NCBI RefSeq assembly: GCF_026341825.1
Contig: NZ_JAPENY010000002.1
Span: forward strand, 2,389,001-2,453,000
Direction: 5' to 3'
DNA: 64,000 nucleotides
Origin: Streptomyces sp. NBC_00620
Lineage (GTDB): Bacteria; Actinomycetota; Actinomycetes; Streptomycetales; Streptomycetaceae
In this document: positions 51,039 through 58,915 of the stretch, in pieces
Position numbering within the stretch: position 1 is the first letter of the stretch
How the letters are laid out: every line of letters begins with the position of its first letter
Program-made: the position numbers and the translations under genes
The notes under the pieces: generated by a model
Told to the model about the DNA's origin: nothing
What the model saw: only the letters and a program-made list of their open reading frames with translations
Databases searched by the model: none

Positions 51039-51626
51039 CTAGGCGGTTGCCTCGTCCGGCTGTCCCGCCCGTTCGAAGGTGAGGATGGTGACTCCGTCGC
51101 CGACGACCCTGGAGTCCTTCAGGCGCAGACGCTTCTTGTCGGACGTCGCGCCGAAGAGGCGCTTGCCGGTCCCTAGGACGACCGGGAAGACCATCAGGCG
51201 GAGCTCGTCGACGAGGTCCTTCTCGATGAGGGTCTGCACCAGGCGGGCGCTGCCGTGGACCACGATGTTCCCGGGCTGTGTCTCCTTGAGAGCCGCCACC
51301 TCCTCGACGACATCGCCGCTGAGCACCGTGGAGTTGTTCCACTCGGCCTTGTCGAGGGTCGAGGAGACGACGTACTTGGGCATGCTGTTGAACTTGTCGG
51401 CGAACTCGCCCTCGCGAGAGGGCCAGGCGGCGGCGAACCCCTCGTAGGTGACCCGGCCGAGCAGCAGGGCGTCCGAGTCGTGTGTCTCCTCGAGCTTGAA
51501 CTGGTTGCCTTCGTCCCCACGGTCGATCTCGAAGCTCCAGCCGTCGTACTTGAAGCCCTCGCCTCCGCCGGGCGCCTCGAGGACGCCGTCGAGCGAGACG
51601 AATTCGGTGACGATGATCCTTCCCAT
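51039..51626 (-). CDS. RibD C-terminal/dihydrofolate-reductase-like protein
   Basis: 195 residues. N-terminal IIVTEFVSLDGVLEAPGG, NADPH-region SDALLLGRVTYEGFAAAWP and VVHGSARLVQTLIEKDLVDELRLMVFPVVLGTGKRLF: the common actinobacterial DHFR/RibD_C family of NADPH reductases of unassigned substrate. GGGAG 7 nt before the ATG. The stop (CTA on the plus strand) is within the right CTAG flank of the MITE. Confidence 0.9.
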   Translation of the reverse strand: MGRIIVTEFVSLDGVLEAPGGGEGFKYDGWSFEIDRGDEGNQFKLEETHDSDALLLGRVTYEGFAAAWPSREGEFADKFNSMPKYVVSSTLDKAEWNNSTVLSGDVVEEVAALKETQPGNIVVHGSARLVQTLIEKDLVDELRLMVFPVVLGTGKRLFGATSDKKRLRLKDSRVVGDGVTILTFERAGQPDEATA

Positions 51627-51650
51627 GCTGTCGCTCCCTTTCCTGTTCCC

Positions 51651-51688
51651 GGTGGATGCGGGCCTTCATGGTGGATGTGGGCCTTCAC
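51651..51688. repeat. 19-bp tandem duplication
   Basis: GGTGGATGCGGGCCTTCAT is followed directly by GGTGGATGTGGGCCTTCAC (two mismatches), with a partial third copy after. It lies just upstream of the reductase gene, in its probable promoter region. Confidence 0.6.
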
Positions 51689-51733
51689 GGGTGGATCTGT
51701 GGTCCGTGACGCACACATCTCACCTTCGAGCCT

Positions 51734-53539
51734 TCAGTCCCGGGACGCCACCCAGCCCACCGCAACAATGCGCGCGGCGTCCGCCGGACGTGCCTCGTCG
51801 AAGAGGACCTGGTCTCCGGAATCGACCCGGAGTGCGTCGACGTAGGCGCCACGACCGACGTACAGCTGGTCGGTCGCGTACCGCCAGCGCGCGGTGAGCT
51901 GCCGCGCCTGGGGCAGGTCCGCGGTGAGCCGGTGCCAGACCCGTCCCGACCAGCCGGTGACCGAGCCGGTGGGGTGTTCCTGCGGTTCCTCGCCGTGCGG
52001 GGCCGTCGTGAAGGGAACCGGCTGCCAGGTCGTACCGCCGTCGGCCGACGTCTCCAGGGAGAGACGGTCCGCCTGGGGTTCGGTGTCCCACCACAGTGCG
52101 CAGCGCAGGCGTACGGGACCGGTGGCAGTGGCAGTGTCGAACGCGGGCAGCGTCAGTGTGGCCGTCGTCGTGCCCGTCATCCCGGAGAACCAGGATGTGC
52201 GGCCGCGCGCGGGGCGGACCGGCACGGCGCGGGCCAGGTTGTTCGCCGCGGCGACCCGGGGAGCGGAGCCAGATCGCCAACTGCGGGCGGGGTGGACGGA
52301 GTTGCCGAGGACGATCAGGAAGGAGTCGGTCGTCGGGTCGAGGACGAGGGAGGTGCCGGTGAAGCCGGTGTGGCCCGCGGTGCGCGGGGTGGCCATCGCG
52401 CCCATGTACCAGTGCTGGTAGAGCTCGAAGCCGAGGCCGTGTTCGTCGCCCGGGAAGGCCGTGTTGAAGTCGGTGAACATCAGGTCCACCGTCTCCGGCT
52501 CCAGGATGCGCGCCCCGCCGTACGCGCCGCCGTTGAGCAGCGTGCGGCCGAGGATCGCCAGGTCCCAGGCGCAGGAGAACACGCCCGCGTGGCCGGCCAC
52601 ACCGCCGAGGGAGTACGCGTTCTCGTCGTGCACCTCGCCCCACACAAGGCCCCGGTTCAGCCCCGACCAGGGCAGCCGCGCGTCCTCGGTGGCGGCGATC
52701 CTCGGCTTCCAGGAGGCGGGCGGGTTGTAGCGGGTGCGGTGCATACCGAGCGGAGCGGTGATCTCCTCGTGGAGGAGGGTGTCGAGGGTGCGGCCGGTGA
52801 TCTTCTCCAGGACGAGCTGGAGCGAGATCAGATTCAGGTCCGAGTAGAGGTACTTGGTGCCCGGAGGGTTGAGCGGGGCCTCGTTCCAGATGAGTTGGAG
52901 CTTTCCCTCGTGGGTCGGCGCGTTGTACAGAGGGATCCAGGCGCGGAAGCCCGAGGTGTGGGTGAGGAGTTGGCGGATCGTGATGGTCTGCTTGCCGCCG
53001 CCCGCGAACTCGGGGAGGTACGAGGCGACCGTCGCCTCCAGAGCCAGCGCGCCGCGCTCGATCTGCTGGACCGCGAGGATCGACGTGAACAGCTTCGAGA
53101 CGGAGGCCAGGTCGTAGACGGTGTCCTCGGCCGCCGCGATCTGCTGGTCGGCGGGGAACTCGACGCCGGTGTCGGTCTTCTCGTCGTACGCCGCATAGCG
53201 CACCGCCATGCCGATCGGCTGGTGCAGGGCCACGGTGCCGCCGCGCCCGGCGAGGAGTACGGCGCCCGCGTACCAGGGGTGCCTGGGGGAGGGGTCGAGG
53301 AACGCCTCGGCGTCGGCGACCAGTTGGCGCAGATGGCCCGACAGCAGTCCGGCACGCTCGGCCGACCCGTGCCGCAGTGTCGGCAGTCCGCCACCGGTTC
53401 CCCCGGCGGCAGTGGCGGATGCGGCGGGTCCTGCGGGGAAGGGGGCGATGGCCAGGGCACCTCCCAAGGCCGCCACCCGTCTGCCCAGTTGACGACGGGT
53501 CAGCCGGCTGTGTGCTCCACCCGTTGCTTCATCGGTCAT
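51734..53539 (-). CDS. Secreted beta-lactamase-family serine hydrolase
   Basis: 601 residues. Tat-like signal (RLTRRQLGRRVAALGGALA, then an Ala/Pro hydrophobic stretch). Class C beta-lactamase/DD-peptidase fold with SxxK in ASVSKLF, YxN-like YSDLN and the third box HTGFTG. About 180 extra C-terminal residues form a beta-rich domain (LRCALWWDT, LSLETSADGGTTW) that may be a carbohydrate- or wall-binding module. Members act as esterases, D-peptidases or lactamases; no resistance role is implied. Divergent from the nitronate-monooxygenase-like gene. Confidence 0.88.
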   Translation of the reverse strand: MTDEATGGAHSRLTRRQLGRRVAALGGALAIAPFPAGPAASATAAGGTGGGLPTLRHGSAERAGLLSGHLRQLVADAEAFLDPSPRHPWYAGAVLLAGRGGTVALHQPIGMAVRYAAYDEKTDTGVEFPADQQIAAAEDTVYDLASVSKLFTSILAVQQIERGALALEATVASYLPEFAGGGKQTITIRQLLTHTSGFRAWIPLYNAPTHEGKLQLIWNEAPLNPPGTKYLYSDLNLISLQLVLEKITGRTLDTLLHEEITAPLGMHRTRYNPPASWKPRIAATEDARLPWSGLNRGLVWGEVHDENAYSLGGVAGHAGVFSCAWDLAILGRTLLNGGAYGGARILEPETVDLMFTDFNTAFPGDEHGLGFELYQHWYMGAMATPRTAGHTGFTGTSLVLDPTTDSFLIVLGNSVHPARSWRSGSAPRVAAANNLARAVPVRPARGRTSWFSGMTGTTTATLTLPAFDTATATGPVRLRCALWWDTEPQADRLSLETSADGGTTWQPVPFTTAPHGEEPQEHPTGSVTGWSGRVWHRLTADLPQARQLTARWRYATDQLYVGRGAYVDALRVDSGDQVLFDEARPADAARIVAVGWVASRD

Positions 53540-53648
53540 CGAGAAGTCTCCCGCCGCGCCGCCTGAAAGTATCTTTCCTGGTTCGCCTTGCGGGGTGAAA
53601 CTTTCCTGTCAGGGGGAGAGTGTGTCAACCGTGGCAGGCGGTTCCGGT

Positions 53649-53671
53649 AAATCTGACGGAGCATCAGAAAA
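53649..53671. promoter_or_regulatory. Predicted operator of the NMO-acyl-CoA synthetase operon
   Basis: AAATCTGAC-N6-TCAGAAAA (spacer GGAGCA), with inverted TCTGA/TCAGA arms. The same 17 fixed bases with a different 6-bp spacer occur at 62166-62188. It lies 39 bp upstream of the NMO start. A TetR-type repressor encoded elsewhere is the likely ligand. Confidence 0.78.
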
Positions 53672-53710
53672 GGTCTTCCCTCGTCCGGAGGACTGCGGCA
53701 TCCTGCGGCC

Positions 53711-54823
53711 ATGCAGACGGAGCTGAGCAAGAGACTGGGAGTCGAGCACGCCATCTTCGGCTTCACGCCGTTTCCCGCCGTCGCCGCGGCCATCAGCCGT
53801 GCGGGCGGATTCGGTGTGCTCGGTGCGGTCCGCTACACCGCCCCCGACGACCTCAAACGCGACCTCGACTGGATCGAGGCCAATGTCGACGGCATGCCCT
53901 ACGGGCTGGACGTCGTCATGCCGGCCAAGAAGGTGGAGGGTGTGACGGAAGCCGACGTCGAGGCGATGATCCCCGAGGGGCATCGGCAGTACGTCAAGGA
54001 CACCCTGGCCAAGTACGGCGTACCCGAACTCGCCGAGGGCGAGGTGTCCGGGTGGCGTATCACGGGGTGGATGGAGCAGGTCGCCCGCAACCAACTCGAC
54101 GTCGCCTTCGACTACCCGATCAAGCTGCTCGCCAACGCGCTCGGCTCCCCGCCCGTCGATGTCGTGGAGCGCGCCCACAAGCAGGGAGTGCTCGTCGCCG
54201 CCCTCGCGGGCAGTGCCCGGCACGCCCTCAAGCACGCCGAGGGCGGCATCGACATCGTCGTCGCGCAGGGCTACGAGGCGGGCGGCCACACCGGGGAGAT
54301 CGCCTCGATGGTGCTGACGCCGGAAGTCGTGGACGCCGTAGACCCGTTGCCCGTACTCGCGGCGGGCGGCATCGGCAGCGGGCAGCAGGTGGCCGCCGCG
54401 CTCAGCCTCGGCGCCCAGGGTGTGTGGCTCGGCTCCGTGTGGCTGACCGTGACAGAGGCGGACATGCACTCGCGCGGCGTCACGCGGAAGCTGCTCGCCG
54501 CCGGATCCGGCGACACGGTCCGTTCGCGCGCGCTGACCGGCAAGCCGGCACGTCAGCTGCGCACCGAGTGGACCGACGCCTGGGACGACCCGAACGGGCC
54601 CGGCACGCTTCCCATGCCGTTGCAGGGACTGCTAGTGGCCGAGGCGCTCTCCCGGATCCAGAAGTACGAGGTGGAGCCGCTGCTCGGCACACCCGTCGGG
54701 CAGATCGTCGGCCGGATGAACAGCGAACGCAGCGTCCAGGCCGTCTTCGACGACCTGACCCGGGGGTTCGAGCACGCCGTCGACCGGATCAACCGCATCG
54801 CGGGAAGGGGCGAGCAGTCGTGA
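53711..54823 (+). CDS. Nitronate monooxygenase/2-nitropropane dioxygenase-like FMN protein
   Basis: 370 residues. TIM-barrel flavoprotein: GFTPFPAVAAAISRAGGFGVLG near the start, DIVVAQGYEAGGHTGEIASMVL with the catalytic-site His, and FMN-phosphate region VLAAGGIGSGQQVAAALSLGAQGVWLGS. Relatives beside acyl-CoA synthetase genes in actinobacteria (for example IpdC of the steroid C/D-ring pathway) act as reductases on CoA thioesters, so that role is more likely here than nitroalkane oxidation. Its TGA overlaps the next GTG (GTGA). Confidence 0.88.
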   Translation: MQTELSKRLGVEHAIFGFTPFPAVAAAISRAGGFGVLGAVRYTAPDDLKRDLDWIEANVDGMPYGLDVVMPAKKVEGVTEADVEAMIPEGHRQYVKDTLAKYGVPELAEGEVSGWRITGWMEQVARNQLDVAFDYPIKLLANALGSPPVDVVERAHKQGVLVAALAGSARHALKHAEGGIDIVVAQGYEAGGHTGEIASMVLTPEVVDAVDPLPVLAAGGIGSGQQVAAALSLGAQGVWLGSVWLTVTEADMHSRGVTRKLLAAGSGDTVRSRALTGKPARQLRTEWTDAWDDPNGPGTLPMPLQGLLVAEALSRIQKYEVEPLLGTPVGQIVGRMNSERSVQAVFDDLTRGFEHAVDRINRIAGRGEQS

Positions 54824-56394
54824 GCAAGGTTGCGAGTGCGGCGGGGGCCACGCCGCCGAACGGTTTCTGGGCCCAGGCCGCAGCGGACCCGGGGCGTACG
54901 GTCCTGATCACCCCGGACGGAGACGACTGGACCGCCGGCCGGCTGCACGCCTCGGCCAACCAGTTGGTCCATGGCCTGCGCGCCGCCGGCCTCGCACGCG
55001 GCGACGCCTTCGCGGTCGTTCTCCCCAACAGCGTCGAGTTCTTCGTCGCCTACCTCGCCGCCTCCCAGGCGGGCTTCTATCTCGTCCCCGTCAACCACCA
55101 CCTCGTCGGCCCCGAGATCGCCTGGATCGTCTCCGACTCGGGCGCCAAGGTGCTCATCGCGCACGAACGGTTCGCGGACGCCGCCCGCCACGCCGCCGAC
55201 GAGGCCAAGCTCCCCGCCACGCACCGCTACGCGGTCGGCACACTCGCGGGCTTCCGGCCGTACGCCGAACTCCTGGACGGACAGCCCGAGTCGGCGCCGG
55301 AGGACCGGACCCTCGGCTGGGTCATGAACTACACCTCGGGCACCACGGGCCGCCCCCGCGGCATCCGGCGCCCGCTGCCCGGCAAGCTCCCCGAGGAGAC
55401 GTACCTCGGCGGCTTCCTCGGCATCTTCGGCATCAAGCCGTACGACGACAACGTGCACCTCGTCTGCTCACCGCTCTACCACACTGCCGTGCTCCAGTTC
55501 GCGGGCGCGTCCCTGCACATCGGCCACCGGCTGGTGCTGATGGACAAGTGGACACCCGAAGAGATGCTCCGCGTCATCGACGCCCACGCCTGCACGCACA
55601 CCCATATGGTCCCGACCCAGTTCCACCGACTGCTCGCGTTGCCGGACCACATAAGGCAGGCGTACGACGTGTCGTCGATGCGGCATGCCATCCACGGCGC
55701 CGCGCCCTGCCCCGACCACGTGAAGCGGGCCATGATCGAGTGGTGGGGCGAGTGCGTCGAGGAGTACTACGCGGCCAGTGAGGGCGGCGGGGCCTTCGCG
55801 ACCGCCGAGGACTGGCTGAAGAAGCCCGGCACGGTCGGCAAGGCCTGGCCGATCAGCGAACTCGCCGTCTTCGACGACGACGGCAACCGGCTGCCGCCCG
55901 GTGAACTCGGCACCGTCTACATGAAGATGAGCACCGGCGGATTCTCGTACCACAAGGACGAGAGCAAGACGAAGAAGAACCGCATCGGCGACTTCTTCAC
56001 CGTCGGCGACCTCGGCCTCCTCGACGAGGACGGCTACCTCTTCCTCCGCGACCGCAAGATCGACATGATCATCTCGGGCGGGGTCAACATCTACCCGGCC
56101 GAGATCGAGGCCGCGCTGCTCACCCACCCCGCCGTCGCCGACGCGGCCGCCTTCGGCATCCCGCACGACGACTGGGGCGAGCAGGTCAAGGCGGTGGTCG
56201 AGGCCGCGCCCGGACATGAGCCCGGCGCCGCCCTCGCCGCGGACATCCTCGACCACTGCGAACATCAACTCGCGGGGTACAAGCGCCCCAAGAGCGTCGA
56301 CTTCATCGAGACGATGCCGCGCGATCCGAACGGGAAGCTCTACAAGCGGCGGCTGCGGGATCCGTATTGGGAGGGGCGCACCCGAGTGGTCTAG
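54820..56394 (+). CDS. Acyl-CoA synthetase (FadD family) 1
   Basis: 524 residues from a GTG coupled to the NMO stop. ANL superfamily: P-loop NYTSGTTGRPRG, A5 region EYYAASEGGG, hinge and C-domain GDLGLLDEDGYLFLRDRKIDMIISGGVNIYPAEIE, catalytic Lys in DPNGKLYKRRLRD. It adenylates a carboxylate and transfers it to CoA. With the NMO-like partner it likely activates a hydrophobic acid, perhaps steroid-derived. The stop TAG shares a CTAG with the stop of the convergent gene. Confidence 0.92.
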   Translation: MSKVASAAGATPPNGFWAQAAADPGRTVLITPDGDDWTAGRLHASANQLVHGLRAAGLARGDAFAVVLPNSVEFFVAYLAASQAGFYLVPVNHHLVGPEIAWIVSDSGAKVLIAHERFADAARHAADEAKLPATHRYAVGTLAGFRPYAELLDGQPESAPEDRTLGWVMNYTSGTTGRPRGIRRPLPGKLPEETYLGGFLGIFGIKPYDDNVHLVCSPLYHTAVLQFAGASLHIGHRLVLMDKWTPEEMLRVIDAHACTHTHMVPTQFHRLLALPDHIRQAYDVSSMRHAIHGAAPCPDHVKRAMIEWWGECVEEYYAASEGGGAFATAEDWLKKPGTVGKAWPISELAVFDDDGNRLPPGELGTVYMKMSTGGFSYHKDESKTKKNRIGDFFTVGDLGLLDEDGYLFLRDRKIDMIISGGVNIYPAEIEAALLTHPAVADAAAFGIPHDDWGEQVKAVVEAAPGHEPGAALAADILDHCEHQLAGYKRPKSVDFIETMPRDPNGKLYKRRLRDPYWEGRTRVV

Positions 56395-57530
56395 GCCGGC
56401 AGGAGTCGTGCCTGAAGGTTGGGAAGCTTGGCCCACCAGTGGTCGTAGCGGCTGTAGGCCCGGGGGTCGCGGTCGGCCAGCACCGTGGTCAGTGACCGCG
56501 CCTCCTCGGCGAGTGCCGCCCACGCCGCGGGCGGAAGGTCGTGGAAGGCCGTGGCCTCGATGCCGCCGTCGACCGGGCGCCATACGCCGGCGACGTAGCC
56601 GTCGACCAGCAGAGTGGGCAACACGTCGCCGTTGTTGCGCGTCACCAGTCGGCGATAGGCCGGAGGGATCATACGGCTGCGGTCGGCGTAGGCCAGCAGG
56701 GTGCTGTCCCACATGGCCATGAGCCGAGGCGGGGCCGGGGTGTCCGAGGGCGGGCGCGGGGCGCCGGGGATGTCGAACAGGCTGGTGCCGTCGGGTCCTT
56801 CGAACTGATCGAGGGAGCTGCCCAGTGCGCGTAGAGCCGCGCGGATCGGTGCGCGCTGCAGCATGGCGAACTGGGCCACGTCCGCCACCGAGGCCGGACC
56901 GAACCCTTCCAGATAGCGCAGGACGAGCCTCTGCAGCGCCTGCGGTGCCGTCTCCCGCCCCGTGGGCACGGGCCCGGTTCGCGCCGCGACGTACGACGAC
57001 CGGGTGTTGAACGACCACGGCCCGCCCGTCGGTACATGAAGCAGCGGTGCATACGCCCGCAGCCCCCACCAGGCCCCTGCCTTCTTCTCCGGGCCGAGCC
57101 GCTCCTCGACCCATTCCTGCATCTCGGCGGCCGTCCGCGGCCGGTCGGCGAACGCCAGCAGCTCCGGCACCAGTTCCTCGCCGTCCGCGGGAGTGAGCCC
57201 CGCCTCAGCGAAGCGGTAGCCCAGACGCGAGCCGTACAGCGTCGGCTGCATTGCCTCGCGGAACACTTGGTAGTCGTCGGCATGAACCGCGTGCAGCGTG
57301 ATCCGCATCAGGGTCGCCTTGACGACCGCGCGGTCGGCGAAGGCGGCGTCCAGATCGGCCAGCGAAAGGCCGGCGAGCCGGTTCCACAACGCGAGGTACG
57401 GCGAAGCGGGGTGCTGCGCCTGCAGCGCGACAACGCGACGCACCGCATCGACGACGTTCAGCGGCTCCCGCTCCAGCAGGAGTTGGCGGCTCAGCGTGGC
57501 CCGGTTGAGCTCCCGCGCGGTGATCTTCAT
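56391..57530 (-). CDS. Winged-helix DNA-binding domain protein (HTH_42/AlkZ-like)
   Basis: 379 residues. The N-terminal ITARELNRATLSRQLLL and VVALQAQHPASPYLALWNRL are family signatures, then repeated winged-helix units (GPASVADVAQFAMLQRAPIRAALRAL) and a C-terminal DGYVAGVWR beta region. The family includes Streptomyces AlkZ/AZL-type DNA glycosylases that unhook crosslinks; the QxQ-type catalytic motif (here LQAQHPA) is present, so DNA repair is possible. ATG 57530 is chosen because upstream sequence is a tandem repeat. Convergent overlap with the synthetase. Confidence 0.82.
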   Translation of the reverse strand: MKITARELNRATLSRQLLLEREPLNVVDAVRRVVALQAQHPASPYLALWNRLAGLSLADLDAAFADRAVVKATLMRITLHAVHADDYQVFREAMQPTLYGSRLGYRFAEAGLTPADGEELVPELLAFADRPRTAAEMQEWVEERLGPEKKAGAWWGLRAYAPLLHVPTGGPWSFNTRSSYVAARTGPVPTGRETAPQALQRLVLRYLEGFGPASVADVAQFAMLQRAPIRAALRALGSSLDQFEGPDGTSLFDIPGAPRPPSDTPAPPRLMAMWDSTLLAYADRSRMIPPAYRRLVTRNNGDVLPTLLVDGYVAGVWRPVDGGIEATAFHDLPPAAWAALAEEARSLTTVLADRDPRAYSRYDHWWAKLPNLQARLLPA

Positions 57531-57586
57531 GGCGAGGATTGTGCCGGGGACCGACGCGCGGCCGCCAGGATGTTTCGCGAGACTCT

Positions 57587-57642
57587 TCGGTGGGTCGGTG
57601 GGTCGGTGGGTCGGTGGGTCGGGTGATCGGGTGACCGGGTGA
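57587..57642. repeat. Seven-copy 8-bp tandem repeat
   Basis: Four copies of TCGGTGGG, two of TCGGGTGA and one CCGGGTGA, 56 bp in all. It lies between the divergent winged-helix and VOC genes, 57 bp upstream of the former's start. Slippage could change promoter spacing. Confidence 0.8.
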
Positions 57643-57747
57643 CGCGATTCCCGGTCGACCGGGGGAGGGGGGAGAGAGCTGCGCCCCGGCCGCATGGTGA
57701 TCCGAAGGACAGGTGCCGACCCTGGTAGCCCCGGGATACGGTCGAGC

Positions 57748-58131
57748 ATGCGATCTCGAACGAGCGGCATGTGGTGGGGGACCGCGCTCGAAGCGCCGGA
57801 CCCGGGGGCCCTGGCCCGCTTCTACGCGGAACTGCTGGACTGGTCGATCGTGCACGAGGAGCCCGGCACGGCCGTCGTCGCTCCGCCGCAGGGGTCCGTC
57901 TACGTCGTCTTCCAGCAGGCCACCGGATACCGGCCGCCCGTGTGGCCACCGGCCGACGGGGAGCAGCGCCCGATGATGCACTTCGACTTCCAGGTGGGCG
58001 ACCTGGACGAGGCGGTCGCTGAGGCCGTCGCCATGGGAGCGTCCCTGGCGCCGGTTCAACCGCAGGACAACGTGCGCGTGCTCCTCGACCCCGCCGGGCA
58101 TCCCTTCTGCCTGTGCCGCGACGACGGTTAG
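57748..58131 (+). CDS. VOC-superfamily protein
   Basis: 127 residues, one glyoxalase-like unit pair: MWWGTALEAPDPGALARFYAELLDW at the start, MHFDFQVGDLDEAVAEAVAMGA and DPAGHPFCLCRDDG at the end. Short single-chain VOC proteins of this type are common in Streptomyces and their substrates are mostly unknown. The start is the ATG at 57748; an earlier GTG or ATG region (57694) is less family-like. Confidence 0.85.
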   Translation: MRSRTSGMWWGTALEAPDPGALARFYAELLDWSIVHEEPGTAVVAPPQGSVYVVFQQATGYRPPVWPPADGEQRPMMHFDFQVGDLDEAVAEAVAMGASLAPVQPQDNVRVLLDPAGHPFCLCRDDG

Positions 58132-58237
58132 AGCTGGCTACTTGGCGGCTCATCCGCATGGACTCCACCATGTTCGGCAGCGCCTTCGATGCGGGAATCG
58201 GCATCGTCGTCGCGAAGTCTGAAGAAGGGAACGACCT

Positions 58238-58798
58238 GTGATCGAGGTGGAGTTGAAGGCGCGGGTTCGTTCACCCGGGGCGGTCATGGGGCAGCTGGAC
58301 GAGCGCGCCGAGGCTCGCCTCGAGGTGTACCAGGACACCTATTACGATCTGCCCGACGGCTTGCTGGAGAGGCAGGACCAGGAGTTGCGGGTGCGGACCG
58401 TCCGCAGCCCGAACGGCCTGCGAACGCTACTGACGTTCAAGGACGCGACGGTCGACGAGGCCTCCGGCTCGAAGCCCGAGCGTGAAACCCGTGTTGAGGA
58501 TTCCCAGGCGGCGCACGCCATCCTGCAGGGGCTCGGCTATGTTCCGGCGATCGCCTTCTCGAAGCGGTGCCGCAACTACGACTTCGAGGCCCGCGGCCGA
58601 CAGATGTTCGCCACGCTGGTCAGGGTTCCCGAGATCGACGGGACGTTCCTGGAGGTGGAAACCCTGGCGACCGAGGACGACTTCACGGCCGCGCTGGACG
58701 ACGTGCGTGCGGTCCTCGCCGAACTCGGTATCGCTCCTCAGGATCTGACGCGGGAGACGTACACGGGGGCGGTGGCGGCGCAGCGCCGAGGACAATGA
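58238..58798 (+). CDS. CYTH-domain protein (class IV adenylate cyclase/thiamine triphosphatase type)
   Basis: 186 residues. The N-terminal IEVELKAR carries the ExExK phosphate-binding signature, followed by the alternating charged strands of a triphosphate tunnel (QELRVRTV, TLLTFKD, RETRVED, FLEVETLA). GAAGGGA 7 nt before the GTG supports the start. Members act on triphosphates or make cAMP; activity here is open. Confidence 0.9.
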   Translation: MIEVELKARVRSPGAVMGQLDERAEARLEVYQDTYYDLPDGLLERQDQELRVRTVRSPNGLRTLLTFKDATVDEASGSKPERETRVEDSQAAHAILQGLGYVPAIAFSKRCRNYDFEARGRQMFATLVRVPEIDGTFLEVETLATEDDFTAALDDVRAVLAELGIAPQDLTRETYTGAVAAQRRGQ

Positions 58799-58915
58799 GT
58801 CCGGCCGCGCACTGCCCGCCCGCGCCATCGGGTCACCGCAGCCTTGGGGCGGGCGCTTCCGATCTACGTGCGTCAGCTTGACCTTCTTCGTGCGGCGGAC
58901 CGAGGATCACGTGTC

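Noticed and set aside
53620..54819. Extension of the acyl-CoA synthetase frame upstream to 53620
   Set aside because: That stretch overlaps the NMO-like gene in another frame and is Arg-rich; the GTG at 54820 gives a normal-length synthetase coupled to the NMO stop.
57587..57642. CRISPR-like array
   Set aside because: The units are 8 bp with no spacers, so this is a simple tandem repeat.
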